From Saccharospirillum sp040881935 (lineage in GTDB: Bacteria; Pseudomonadota; Gammaproteobacteria; Pseudomonadales; Natronospirillaceae): a stretch of DNA of 64,000 nt. Below are positions 17,738 through 25,887 of the stretch, one piece after another. A program made the translations under genes and the position numbers. How positions within the stretch are numbered: position 1 is the first letter of the stretch; every line of letters starts with the position of its first letter. The notes beneath the pieces were generated by a model. The model had not been told where the DNA came from. It did no database searches and saw only the letters and a list, made by a program, of their open reading frames with translations. The DNA is taken from contig NZ_JBBECH010000056.1 of assembly GCF_040881935.1 (NCBI RefSeq), positions 1-64,000 on the forward strand, written 5' to 3'.

Positions 17738-17950
17738 AAGGCAGGGACCGTGCAGACCACCGGGTTCACCTATTCGGGGTCGGCGTAAATCCATCCCTGC
17801 AGCCTAGGCCGCAGGATATGAATCCCATCCATGGGATTCACCCTTCGGGCTCGCTGCGCTCATGCTAAAACGCTCCCGGCGTTTTAGTCCCTGCTGCGGA
17901 CTCCCCCGAATAGGTGAACCCGGCAGCCTGCACTGGTTTGGTGCCACCTT
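17738..17950. repeat. Dispersed long palindromic element (copy C, with inner module)
   Basis: Perfect 20-bp arms (17760-17779 and 17904-17923), extended outward by GTGCAG/CTGCAC and a looser AAGG.../...CCTT match. The centre has GTCGGCGTAAATCC and GCCTAGGCC as in copy A. The central hairpin is opened by a module of about 75 bp (17816-17890), itself containing two hairpins, one with loop CATCCATG-like bases and one CTAAAACGC/GCGTTTTAG. The same module is in copy E. It lies between rnpB and the mraZ promoter. Confidence 0.85.
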
Positions 17951-18337
17951 AAATAGATACTAGGTGAAGGCGACGAAACCACCTTGGAAGCTCAAGCATT
18001 CATATGCAGTCCTATCAAATGCTACTGATTAATAGATTTCCGTTAATTTGTTTAACCCTCAATGCAAGTCTCTTTCTAAAATTTTTCTGACTGCAACTTT
18101 TTGATGTTTAATTTTTACATCGAAGAGCTCAGTTCCCTTTCTTCTCTCAGTTCTTTGTCAGCAAACCGCAAAGCCAGTAATGATGCGGCTGTGCGCCGTT
18201 TCACATCCGATCGCTGTTTTACTTCTTTAATGTCCTCTGAGTCTAAATATCATCATTTATATTCAAAAATAATCTTTAACTTAATGTGTCACTTTAACTT
18301 GAGCGGCCAAGTTGGTCTGTTTGCTTGGGTTTGGGGT

Positions 18338-18353
18338 GTTAGTGATCACTAAC
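18338..18353. promoter_or_regulatory. 16-bp perfect palindrome upstream of the division cluster
   Basis: GTTAGTGATCACTAAC is a perfect palindrome 81 bases before the -35 of the proposed mraZ promoter. It looks like a dimer binding site. The regulator is unknown. Confidence 0.5.
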
Positions 18354-18433
18354 TTTAAGGGTCAAGATTGTGCGCTATTTCCTAACTTGCTGTTTTTAGT
18401 GGTTTTTTCTGTAGCTCCCAGGCTAGTGACCAC

Positions 18434-18462
18434 TTGCTTGTGGGTCGCGCGACTCCTATAGT
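18434..18462 (+). promoter_or_regulatory. Putative mraZ (dcw cluster) promoter
   Basis: TTGCTT (18434-18439), 17-base spacer, TATAGT (18457-18462). Transcription would start near 18469, right at the triple GTGG repeat that MraZ should bind. Confidence 0.6.
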
Positions 18463-18470
18463 GTCAATAT

Positions 18471-18494
18471 GTGGAGAAAAGTGGCAAAAAGTGG
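18471..18494 (+). promoter_or_regulatory. MraZ-binding repeats
   Basis: Three GTGG repeats start at 18471, 18481 and 18491, exactly 10 bases apart, separated by A-rich spacers. MraZ in several bacteria binds three TGGGN repeats with 5-base spacing in front of its own operon. The period and the position before mraZ fit; the first two repeats read TGGA and TGGC rather than TGGG. Confidence 0.7.
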
Positions 18495-18626
18495 GTTTGA
18501 AAGGCGAGGTTTTACCCGAGTTACACCTTAGCCTTAGGTAGGCGGGAAGCCTCTCGATCCAACCCGATGGGAAAACAGATCAAAAAACGGATTACGACCA
18601 CCATGGCACGAGCAACAGACACAATT

Positions 18627-19082
18627 ATGCTCCGAGGAGTGCATACCCTGGCATTGGATGCCAAGGGACGCCTCGCCGTGCCCAGTCGCTACCGGTCGGT
18701 ATTACAGGCCCTTGCTGAAGGCCAGTTAGTCGTCACCATTGATACCGAAGCCCGCTGTTTGCTGATTTACCCGCTGGATGAGTGGGAGGTCATCCAGGAG
18801 AAAATTACCGCTCTGTCCAGCTTTAACAAGGCCGCCCGGCGTATTCAGCGTTTGCTCGTGGGTCATGCGACTGATGTTGAAATGGACGGTTCGGGCCGTG
18901 TGCTGATTCCGCCGCCGCTGCGGGATTACGCCAGCCTGGATAAAAAAGTCGTTTTGCTGGGCCAGGGTAATAAGTTCGAATTGTGGTCGGAAGAATTGTG
19001 GGCGCGTACACGCGATGCCTACCTGGATGAAGCTGGCGACGAAGACCTGTTAACTGAAGAATTGGAGCAAATTTCATTGTGA
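18627..19082 (+). CDS. mraZ: Transcriptional regulator MraZ
   Basis: AbrB-like DNA-binding protein that represses the division and cell wall cluster it heads. With the start at MLRGVHTLALDAKGRLAVPSRY it has 151 residues, as usual (152 in E. coli). Two MraZ half-domains are visible, the second with MDGSGRVLIPPPLRDYA. The frame is open to ATG codons at 18603 and 18567. No good ribosome-binding site precedes any of the three, so the start is uncertain. It overlaps rsmH by GTGA. Confidence 0.93.
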   Translation: MLRGVHTLALDAKGRLAVPSRYRSVLQALAEGQLVVTIDTEARCLLIYPLDEWEVIQEKITALSSFNKAARRIQRLLVGHATDVEMDGSGRVLIPPPLRDYASLDKKVVLLGQGNKFELWSEELWARTRDAYLDEAGDEDLLTEELEQISL

Positions 19083-20020
19083 CCCCGACATCGGCCGAGA
19101 CATTCAGTCACGACACCGTATTGCTGCACGAGACTGTGGCGGCGTTGCAGGTGGCGGACGGCGTATATGTGGATGGCACTTTTGGGCGGGGTGGTCACAG
19201 CCGTTTGCTGCTGGAGCAGCTTGGCCCTACCGGCCAGTTGGTTGTTATTGATAAAGACCCTCAGGCGATTGCCGCCGCCCATGAGCTGGCTGAGCAAGAC
19301 GCTCGGGTCAGTGTTTGCCACGCCAGTTTTGCCGACCTTAAAACCCAGTTGCAACAGCGGGATCTCGCAGGTCGTGTGAACGGCATTTTGCTGGATCTGG
19401 GTGTTTCGTCGCCGCAGTTGGATGATGCCAGCCGGGGCTTTAGTTTCCGCGCCGATGGCCCTCTGGACATGCGCATGGATCCGACCTCTGGTGTTAGCGC
19501 TGCGCAGTGGCTGATGCATGTCGGTGAAGCCGACCTGGCCAATGTCCTGTTTCGCTATGGCGATGAGCGCTACAGCCGCCGCATAGCCCGCGCCATCGTG
19601 CGCGCCCGGGGTGAAGCGCCCATTACAACCACCTTGCAGCTGGCGGATATTGTGTCGAAGGCGCACCCGGCCTGGGAGCGACACAAGCATCCGGCCACCC
19701 GTAGCTTTCAGGCAATACGCATCCACATCAATGCTGAACTGGCCGATCTTGAGGCGTTGCTGGCGGACTGTGTCGAGTTGCTGGCACCTGGCGGCCGCCT
19801 GGCGGTGATTACGTTTCATAGCCTGGAAGACCGTTTGGTTAAACAATTTATTCGAGAGCAGGAACAAGGCCCTGAACTGCCGCCCGGGTTGCCGATTCTC
19901 GAAGCTGAAATTCCGCGCACCATGAAAAAAGTAGGTAAGCCAATAAAAGCCAGCGCGGCTGAAGTTCAGGGCAACATTCGCTCGCGCAGTGCAACCCTCC
20001 GGGTTGCTGAAAAGCTGTGA
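19079..20020 (+). CDS. rsmH: 16S rRNA (cytosine1402-N4)-methyltransferase
   Basis: Methylates N4 of C1402 in 16S rRNA, the same base that RsmI modifies on the ribose (rsmI is 1.8 kb upstream). It has 313 residues. Motifs: HDTVLLHETVAALQ, VDGTFGRGGHSRLLLEQL (SAM loop), GILLDLGVSSPQLDDASRGFSF and RLAVITFHSLEDRLVKQF. The GTG start at 19079 overlaps the mraZ stop. The C-terminus is complete. Confidence 0.97.
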   Translation: MTPTSAETFSHDTVLLHETVAALQVADGVYVDGTFGRGGHSRLLLEQLGPTGQLVVIDKDPQAIAAAHELAEQDARVSVCHASFADLKTQLQQRDLAGRVNGILLDLGVSSPQLDDASRGFSFRADGPLDMRMDPTSGVSAAQWLMHVGEADLANVLFRYGDERYSRRIARAIVRARGEAPITTTLQLADIVSKAHPAWERHKHPATRSFQAIRIHINAELADLEALLADCVELLAPGGRLAVITFHSLEDRLVKQFIREQEQGPELPPGLPILEAEIPRTMKKVGKPIKASAAEVQGNIRSRSATLRVAEKL

Positions 20021-20033
20021 CGGAGGTCGGGTG

Positions 20034-20324
20034 ATGTCCTGGCCAGCCCGGCTGTTAACGCTGGGGTTGCTGGTTGCGGTACTGGTATCTGCCTTTGGGG
20101 TTATTCAGGTGACTTACCAGACCCGCGTGCAGTTTGCCCAGTTGGAATCGCTGCGGCGGGAGGGGCGGCGGTTAGAGGAAGAATGGGGGCGGTTGTTGCT
20201 GGAAGAAAGTGCTTTTTCGTCTCCGGCGCGGGTTGAGCGTCTGGCACGCGATGAGCTGGGCATGTCGGAACCGGAGCCAGGGCAAATGCGCTGGCTGAAT
20301 AGAAACGAACTAGAAACAGATTGA
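20034..20324 (+). CDS. ftsL: Cell division protein FtsL
   Basis: 96 residues. A short cytoplasmic N-terminus, one membrane helix (about 5-25), then a periplasmic coiled coil (RVQFAQLESLRREGRRLEEEW) that pairs with FtsB. CGGAGG at 20021-20026 and ATG at 20034 define the start; an in-frame ATG 15 codons upstream lies inside rsmH. FtsL-FtsB-FtsQ link the Z ring to FtsW/FtsI. FtsB is not in this window. Sequence similarity is low in this family, so context carries much of the call. Confidence 0.92.
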   Translation: MSWPARLLTLGLLVAVLVSAFGVIQVTYQTRVQFAQLESLRREGRRLEEEWGRLLLEESAFSSPARVERLARDELGMSEPEPGQMRWLNRNELETD

Positions 20325-20358
20325 GTTAGGTCATTAATAAGGGACACTGAAAAATACT

Positions 20359-22026
20359 ATGTTGGCAAACTGGCGCTTTCATTTCGTCCAAATCGTACTG
20401 CTGGCTCTGCTGGCGGTGGTGGTTTGGCGTGTGCTCAGTTTGCAGGTGCTCGATAAAGAGTTTCTGATCGATCAGGGTACGTCGCGCTGGCAGCGTGTTG
20501 AGGTTATTAACGCGCCACGCGGCATGCTGACCGATCGTCATGGCGAGCCGGTGGCTGTTAGTACGCCCGTGGTATCTGTCTGGGCAGACCCGCGTGAACT
20601 GAGCGCATCCGATCTCGGTCGCCTGGCCGAAGCCTCCGATGTGAGCGAACTTACTCTGGCCGCCAGGCGTCAGCAACATCGTGCTTTTATGTACGTAACC
20701 CGTCATTTGGCGCCAGCTGAGGCGGAGGAGATTCTGGCGCTGGAAATTCCCGGCGTTTATGGCCTGACGGAGTACAAGCGCTACTACCCGGCGGGCGAAG
20801 TGGCCAGCCATGTTGTCGGTATTACCGATATTGATGATCGCGGACAGGAAGGCATTGAGCTGGCCTATGACCGTCAGTTGCAGTCCCGGGCCGGTAAAAA
20901 AGAAGTCATACGGGACCTGATCGGCCGTTCGGTGCGCGATGTTGGTGAGCTTGAAGCGCCCAAAGCCGGTCGCGATCTGAGTCTGACCATTGATCTTCGG
21001 TTGCAGTACCTGGCGTATCGCGAACTGAAAAAAGCCGTTACCCAAATGGGTGCAACGGGTGGTTCGGTGGTGGTGATGGACGTGCACACCGGTGATGTGC
21101 TGGCGATGGTGAATCAGCCCGGCTTCAACCCCAACAACCGGGCGAGTATGTCGCCAGCCTCCATGCGCAACCGTGCCATGACCGACCAGTTTGAACCGGG
21201 CTCGGTGATGAAGCCTATTAGCATGGCAGTAGCCCTGCAAAGTGGCCAGTTTCAGCCGGATACCGTGATTGATACGAGCCCTGGGTATATGAAGCTGGGT
21301 ACCTACACCATTCGCGATTTTCGCAATTACGGTGAATTGGATCTGACCGACATCATCACTAAGTCGAGCAACATCGGCATGGCCAGGGTCGCCTTGCAAC
21401 TGGAGGGTCAGGATATCTGGGACATGCTTTATGCGCTGGGTCTGGGCCAGAGCACCGCGATCGGCTACCCGGGCGAAGCCGTAGGCCGGTTGCCTAATCA
21501 GGTTGAATGGCGGCCGGTTGAGCAGGCATCGATGGCCTATGGCTATGGTATTGCTGTGACCCCACTGCAACTGGCCCAAGCGTATTCGACCCTGGCCAAC
21601 GGCGGACATAGGGTCAACGCCCGAATTCTGATGGACGCTCCCATTGAAACTGGTCCTCAGGTGCTGTCTGAGGAGATTTCCCGTCAGGTATTGGCAATGA
21701 TGGAGACCGTGGTGCAACCCAGTGGTACTGGCACCGCGGCTGCACTGGACTGGTATAGTGTCGCGGGTAAAACCGGTACCGTGCATAAAGTCGGTGGCGA
21801 GGGCTATATTGATGATCGCTATATGTCGACCTTTGTCGGCGTGGCACCGGTACAGAACCCAGAAGTCGTGACGGTCGTGGTGATTAACGAGCCCCCGTCA
21901 GACGCCTATTACGGGGGTCGTGTTGCCGCGCCGGTGTTCAGCGGTATTATGCGCCAGGCTTTGCCACTGCTGGGCGTCGAGCCCGACCAGATTCCGCCCC
22001 AGGCCCGCATGGAGGATGACCAATGA
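20359..22026 (+). CDS. ftsI: Septal peptidoglycan transpeptidase FtsI (PBP3)
   Basis: Class B penicillin-binding protein that cross-links septal peptidoglycan with FtsW. It has 555 residues. The membrane helix is at about 8-28. The dimerisation domain contains INAPRGMLTDRHGEPVA. The transpeptidase domain carries SVMK (S282, nucleophile), SSN (336-338) and KTGT (471-474), so it should be active. It lies 34 bases after ftsL and its stop overlaps the murE start. E. coli FtsI is 588 residues; the slightly shorter length fits the C-terminal end here. Confidence 0.96.
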   Translation: MLANWRFHFVQIVLLALLAVVVWRVLSLQVLDKEFLIDQGTSRWQRVEVINAPRGMLTDRHGEPVAVSTPVVSVWADPRELSASDLGRLAEASDVSELTLAARRQQHRAFMYVTRHLAPAEAEEILALEIPGVYGLTEYKRYYPAGEVASHVVGITDIDDRGQEGIELAYDRQLQSRAGKKEVIRDLIGRSVRDVGELEAPKAGRDLSLTIDLRLQYLAYRELKKAVTQMGATGGSVVVMDVHTGDVLAMVNQPGFNPNNRASMSPASMRNRAMTDQFEPGSVMKPISMAVALQSGQFQPDTVIDTSPGYMKLGTYTIRDFRNYGELDLTDIITKSSNIGMARVALQLEGQDIWDMLYALGLGQSTAIGYPGEAVGRLPNQVEWRPVEQASMAYGYGIAVTPLQLAQAYSTLANGGHRVNARILMDAPIETGPQVLSEEISRQVLAMMETVVQPSGTGTAAALDWYSVAGKTGTVHKVGGEGYIDDRYMSTFVGVAPVQNPEVVTVVVINEPPSDAYYGGRVAAPVFSGIMRQALPLLGVEPDQIPPQARMEDDQ

Positions 22027-23468
22027 TGCCTCTGCGTATTGGCTTGCCCGGGTTTCCCGAGTTATCAAATCTTGCAGTACGGGACCTGACGCTCGATAGC
22101 CGTGAAGTGGGCCGCAATGATGTGTTCATCGCCCTGAAAGGCGCGGCCTTTGACGGTCACGATTATATCGACGCAGCGGTCAAAGCCGGTGCTGTGGCCG
22201 TGATTGCTGAACATCCGGTGGAAAATGTTCCAGTGCCTGTCGTGGTGATGTCCGATTTGCGGGCTCGCCTGGGTGATTTGGCGCATGACTTTTATCAGGC
22301 ACCCAGCGAGCAACTTCAGTTAATTGGTGTTACCGGCACCAACGGCAAGACCTCGACCTGTCAGTACATTGCCCAATCGCTGGATTATCTGGGCAAGCGT
22401 TGCGGCATCATTGGCACTAACGGTCAGGGGCTGTGGGGCGCCTTGCAGGAAACACTGAATACAACGCCGGATGTGGTGCGACTGCATCGTGAACTGGCTC
22501 GCCAGCGGGGTCAGGGTGGGCGTTTCTGTGCGATGGAAGTGTCGTCGCACGGTCTCGATCAGGGCCGGGTTGCCGGTATTCATTACAAGACGGCCGTATT
22601 CACCAATCTGAGTCGCGACCATCTCGACTATCACGGCACCATGGAAGCCTATGGCAACGCCAAGTGGACTCTACTGCAGTGGCCGGGCCTGGTGAATGCG
22701 ATTGTGAACCTCGACGACGCCTGGGTGCAGCAGCACCTCGACAGCATTCGTGCCGAGCGGGTCCTTACCTTTGGTCATGCGCAGCGGGCTGATGTTCGCG
22801 TGGTATCGCATCAGTGTCATCCGGGTGGCATTGATGCGGTGGTCGCCACGCCCTGGGGGGAAACCGAGTTGAATTTGCCGTTGCTCGGTCAGTTTAATCT
22901 GAGCAACGCCCTGGCGGCCTTTTCGGTGCTGTTGTCGGAGTCGGTACCGCTGTCGACCGCCGCGCGCGTGTTGTCGACTCTGCGCCCGGTTAAGGGTCGT
23001 ATGGAAAAACTGACCCTGAGCTCTGGCCTGACTGTGGTCGTTGATTACGCTCACACGCCAGATGCCCTGGCCAAAGCCCTGGCGGCTTGTCGGGACCATG
23101 TGTCTGGCCGCCTGGGTGTGATTTTCGGTTGTGGCGGAGATCGTGATGCCGGAAAACGACCGGAAATGGCTGTTGCCGCGGAACAGGGTGCTGACTTTGT
23201 AGTGGTTACTGACGACAACCCCCGAGGTGAAAATTCTGCGGCAATTCTGGCCGATATTCGTCAGGGTTTTGCACGACCTGTACAGGTGACTGACATTCCG
23301 GATCGGCGTTCGGCCATCGAACAAACGCTGGCGCGTTGCGGTTCCGGGGATGTCTTGTTGATTGCAGGTAAAGGCCATGAAGCCTACCAGGAAATTAACG
23401 GTACGCGGCATCCGTTTTCCGATCAGGACACGGTACTGGCATGGCAGGAGGTGCATAATGTGGAGTAA
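22023..23468 (+). CDS. murE: UDP-MurNAc-L-Ala-D-Glu:meso-diaminopimelate ligase
   Basis: Adds meso-DAP to the peptide stem. It has 481 residues. The ATP loop is GVTGTNGKTSTCQYIAQSL. The DNPRGE motif in VVTDDNPRGENSA is the signature of the DAP-adding, rather than lysine-adding, enzyme, so the peptidoglycan should be of the normal Gram-negative type. ATG codons at 22023 and 22026 both overlap the ftsI stop. It overlaps murF by 11 bases. Confidence 0.97.
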   Translation: MMPLRIGLPGFPELSNLAVRDLTLDSREVGRNDVFIALKGAAFDGHDYIDAAVKAGAVAVIAEHPVENVPVPVVVMSDLRARLGDLAHDFYQAPSEQLQLIGVTGTNGKTSTCQYIAQSLDYLGKRCGIIGTNGQGLWGALQETLNTTPDVVRLHRELARQRGQGGRFCAMEVSSHGLDQGRVAGIHYKTAVFTNLSRDHLDYHGTMEAYGNAKWTLLQWPGLVNAIVNLDDAWVQQHLDSIRAERVLTFGHAQRADVRVVSHQCHPGGIDAVVATPWGETELNLPLLGQFNLSNALAAFSVLLSESVPLSTAARVLSTLRPVKGRMEKLTLSSGLTVVVDYAHTPDALAKALAACRDHVSGRLGVIFGCGGDRDAGKRPEMAVAAEQGADFVVVTDDNPRGENSAAILADIRQGFARPVQVTDIPDRRSAIEQTLARCGSGDVLLIAGKGHEAYQEINGTRHPFSDQDTVLAWQEVHNVE

Positions 23469-24801
23469 CCCGACACTGAGTCAGTGGGCCTCTGCCTGTC
23501 AGGGAACGCTGATTGGCGAAGACCAGATTATTACCGAGATTTCAACCGATAGCCGCACCGTTAACGCCGGGGATGCGTATGTGGCGCTGGTCGGTGAACA
23601 GTTCGATGGCCACAGCTATGTACCGACGGCCCTTCAAAAGCAGGCGTCGGCCATTGTTGTGCAGCAGGCGCTGGCCGAGTGCCCGGTCCCGCAAGTCGTT
23701 GTCGATGATACGCGCAAGGCGCTGGGTTTGTTGGCCGGCCTGCTGCGCAATGCCTTTGACGGTCAGGTGGTGGCGATAACCGGCAGCGCTGGCAAAACCT
23801 CCACTCGCTCGATGCTGCAGCACATTTTTAGCCAGCAGCCTGGTTTGCTGGCGACGCAAGGCAACTTTAACAACGATATCGGTGTGCCCAAAACCTGGTT
23901 CCGCCTGAGCGATCAGCACCAGCGCGTTCTGCTTGAAATGGGCGCCAGCGCTGTTGGCGAGATTGAGTGGATGACGCGTTTTTCGCGGCCGCACATCAGC
24001 TTGTTGCTAAACGCTTCTGAAGCACACGCAGGCGGTTTTGGCGGGCTTGATAAGGTTCGGCAAGCCAAAGGCGAGATCCTGGAAGGTACCGAGCGCGATG
24101 GTGGCTGTGTGCTGAACCACGACGATCAGGGTTATCAGGGCTGGCTGAAACGGGCTGATGATCGTCGGGTCATCAGTTTTGGGCAGCACAGTCGGGCTGA
24201 TGTCTGTTTGTTGTCATTCCAGGCCGCCGGTGCCGGCAGTGAATTTACCCTGTCGTTACCCGATGGTGATATCTCGGTGTCCTGGCCAATGCTGGGCAAG
24301 CACATGGCGCTGAATGCAGCCGCAGCGGCGGCAACTGCCTACCTGGCGGGCGTTTCACCGCTGGATATCGCCGAAGGCTTATCGCAGATGCAACCGGAGC
24401 CCGGCCGTCTTGAACCATTGATGTCCCGGCACGGTGGCATGCTGATTCACGATGCCTATAACGCCAGCCCGGCGTCGGTAAAAGCCGCCATTGATGTGCT
24501 GGCAGAACAGGGCAGCGATACCTTGTTGATTCTGGGTGATATGGGTGAGCTCGGAGCCAATAGTCAGGCCCTGCACCACGATCTGGGCGTTTATGCCCGG
24601 GGTCGGATTCAGTCGCTCTGGACTGTCGGGTCTGAGTCAGTCGCGACCGCCGAGGCGTTTGGCGGTCAGTCGTTTGAAACCATAGCGCAATTGCTGGATG
24701 CGTTGTCATCCCGGTTGACGAAAGCCACCGCAGTACTGGTGAAGGGATCACGCAGTGCAGGCATGGAACGGGTCGTAGAAACCCTGAAAAGGAAACCTTG
24801 A
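23458..24801 (+). CDS. murF: UDP-MurNAc-tripeptide:D-alanyl-D-alanine ligase
   Basis: Adds D-Ala-D-Ala to give the UDP-MurNAc-pentapeptide. It has 447 residues. The start at MWSNPTLSQW (23458) has AGGAGG nine bases upstream and lies inside the end of murE; a longer open frame upstream is murE sequence in another frame. The ATP loop is ITGSAGKTSTRSML, with NFNNDIGVPKT and HDAYNASPASVKAAID further on. All are as expected for MurF. Confidence 0.97.
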   Translation: MWSNPTLSQWASACQGTLIGEDQIITEISTDSRTVNAGDAYVALVGEQFDGHSYVPTALQKQASAIVVQQALAECPVPQVVVDDTRKALGLLAGLLRNAFDGQVVAITGSAGKTSTRSMLQHIFSQQPGLLATQGNFNNDIGVPKTWFRLSDQHQRVLLEMGASAVGEIEWMTRFSRPHISLLLNASEAHAGGFGGLDKVRQAKGEILEGTERDGGCVLNHDDQGYQGWLKRADDRRVISFGQHSRADVCLLSFQAAGAGSEFTLSLPDGDISVSWPMLGKHMALNAAAAAATAYLAGVSPLDIAEGLSQMQPEPGRLEPLMSRHGGMLIHDAYNASPASVKAAIDVLAEQGSDTLLILGDMGELGANSQALHHDLGVYARGRIQSLWTVGSESVATAEAFGGQSFETIAQLLDALSSRLTKATAVLVKGSRSAGMERVVETLKRKP

Positions 24802-25886
24802 TGTTTGTTTGGTTGACACAGTACCTCATTCAGCTCCATTCCGGCTTCGGTGTGTTGCAGTACCTCACACTGAGAGCCATTTTTGGAGTGCTGACGGCCC
24901 TCGGCGTATCACTGATTCTGGGCCCCTGGCTGATTCGGACGCTGCGTCAATACCAGATCGGACAATCGGTGCGCACCGATGGGCCACAAAGTCATTTGAG
25001 CAAGGCCGGTACGCCGACCATGGGCGGTGCCCTGATTCTCGTGTCGATCATCGTTTCCACGCTGTTGTGGGCTGATCTTGGCAATTACTACATCTGGATT
25101 ACGGTGCTGGTTACCGCCGGGTTCGGCGCCATTGGCTGGGTCGATGATTACCGCAAGGTGGTCAAGCGCAACAGCCGCGGGTTACCGGCCCGTTGGAAAT
25201 ATTTGTGGCAGTCGGTGGTTGGCCTGGGCGGCGCCCTGGCGTTGTTCTGGGCGTCGGGGGATTACATTGTGGCGAACACTTTGTATGTGCCGTTTTTCAA
25301 GAACATTGCCATCGTTCTTGGCGGGTTTTTTGTGGTGTTGGCCTATTTCGTTATTGTCGGCACATCCAATGCGGTCAACCTGACCGATGGCCTCGACGGC
25401 CTGGCCATTCTGCCCACGGTACTGGTCGGTGGCGCACTGGGCGTGCTGGCCTACGTCGGTGGCAATACAGTGTATTCGGAATATTTGCAGATCCCCTATG
25501 TGCCAGGTGCAGGGGAGCTGATCATCATTTGCGGTTCACTGGTCGGTGCCGGGCTGGGCTTTCTGTGGTTCAACACCTACCCGGCGCAGGTGTTCATGGG
25601 CGACGTTGGCTCGCTGGCGCTGGGTGCTTGTCTCGGCGTTATGGCGGTGATCGTTCGGCAGGAACTGGTGCTGTTCATTATGGGGGGTGTCTTTGTCGCT
25701 GAGACGGTATCGGTCATTTTGCAGGTCGCATCCTACAAACTGACCGGCAGACGCATTTTTCGGATGGCGCCCTTGCACCACCACTATGAATTAAAAGGCT
25801 GGCCCGAGCCCCGGGTCATTGTTCGTTTCTGGATCATCACCGTGATTCTGGTGCTGATCGGTTTGGCAACGTTGAAGATTCGCTGA
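24801..25886 (+). CDS. mraY: Phospho-N-acetylmuramoyl-pentapeptide transferase
   Basis: Integral membrane enzyme that moves phospho-MurNAc-pentapeptide onto undecaprenyl phosphate to make lipid I. It has 361 residues and about ten membrane helices. Conserved cytoplasmic motifs: GTPTMGGALIL, DDYRKVVKRNSRGLPARWKY, NAVNLTDGLDGLAI and FMGDVGSLALGACLG, with the catalytic aspartates, and the histidine cluster APLHHHYELKGWPEP. The ATG at 24801 shares a base with the murF stop and has AGGAAA upstream. Confidence 0.97.
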   Translation: MFVWLTQYLIQLHSGFGVLQYLTLRAIFGVLTALGVSLILGPWLIRTLRQYQIGQSVRTDGPQSHLSKAGTPTMGGALILVSIIVSTLLWADLGNYYIWITVLVTAGFGAIGWVDDYRKVVKRNSRGLPARWKYLWQSVVGLGGALALFWASGDYIVANTLYVPFFKNIAIVLGGFFVVLAYFVIVGTSNAVNLTDGLDGLAILPTVLVGGALGVLAYVGGNTVYSEYLQIPYVPGAGELIIICGSLVGAGLGFLWFNTYPAQVFMGDVGSLALGACLGVMAVIVRQELVLFIMGGVFVAETVSVILQVASYKLTGRRIFRMAPLHHHYELKGWPEPRVIVRFWIITVILVLIGLATLKIR

Positions 25887-25887
25887 T

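Larger units (their letters stand above)
17951..18626. other. AT-rich gene-free tract before the division cluster
   Basis: About 680 bp with no convincing gene. 17960-18330 is much more AT-rich than the rest of the window. An 83-codon frame at 18101-18352 has a Ser-Leu repeat start, no ribosome-binding site and no family resemblance. The tract contains a 16-bp perfect palindrome (18338-18353), a likely promoter (18434-18462) and the MraZ-box-like triple repeat (18471-18494). Confidence 0.6.

Noticed and set aside
17277..17794. Long minus-strand open frames over the end of rsmI and rnpB
   Set aside because: They lie antisense to the RNase P RNA, whose conserved blocks explain the sequence. 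No ribosome-binding site or protein family is seen.
18101..18352. 83-codon frame on the plus strand in the AT-rich tract
   Set aside because: No ribosome-binding site, low-complexity Ser-Leu start and no recognisable domain. It is most likely chance.
20326..21786. 486-codon minus-strand frame opposite ftsI
   Set aside because: Antisense to a clearly real FtsI with all catalytic motifs. Long frames on the opposite strand are common in GC-rich genes.
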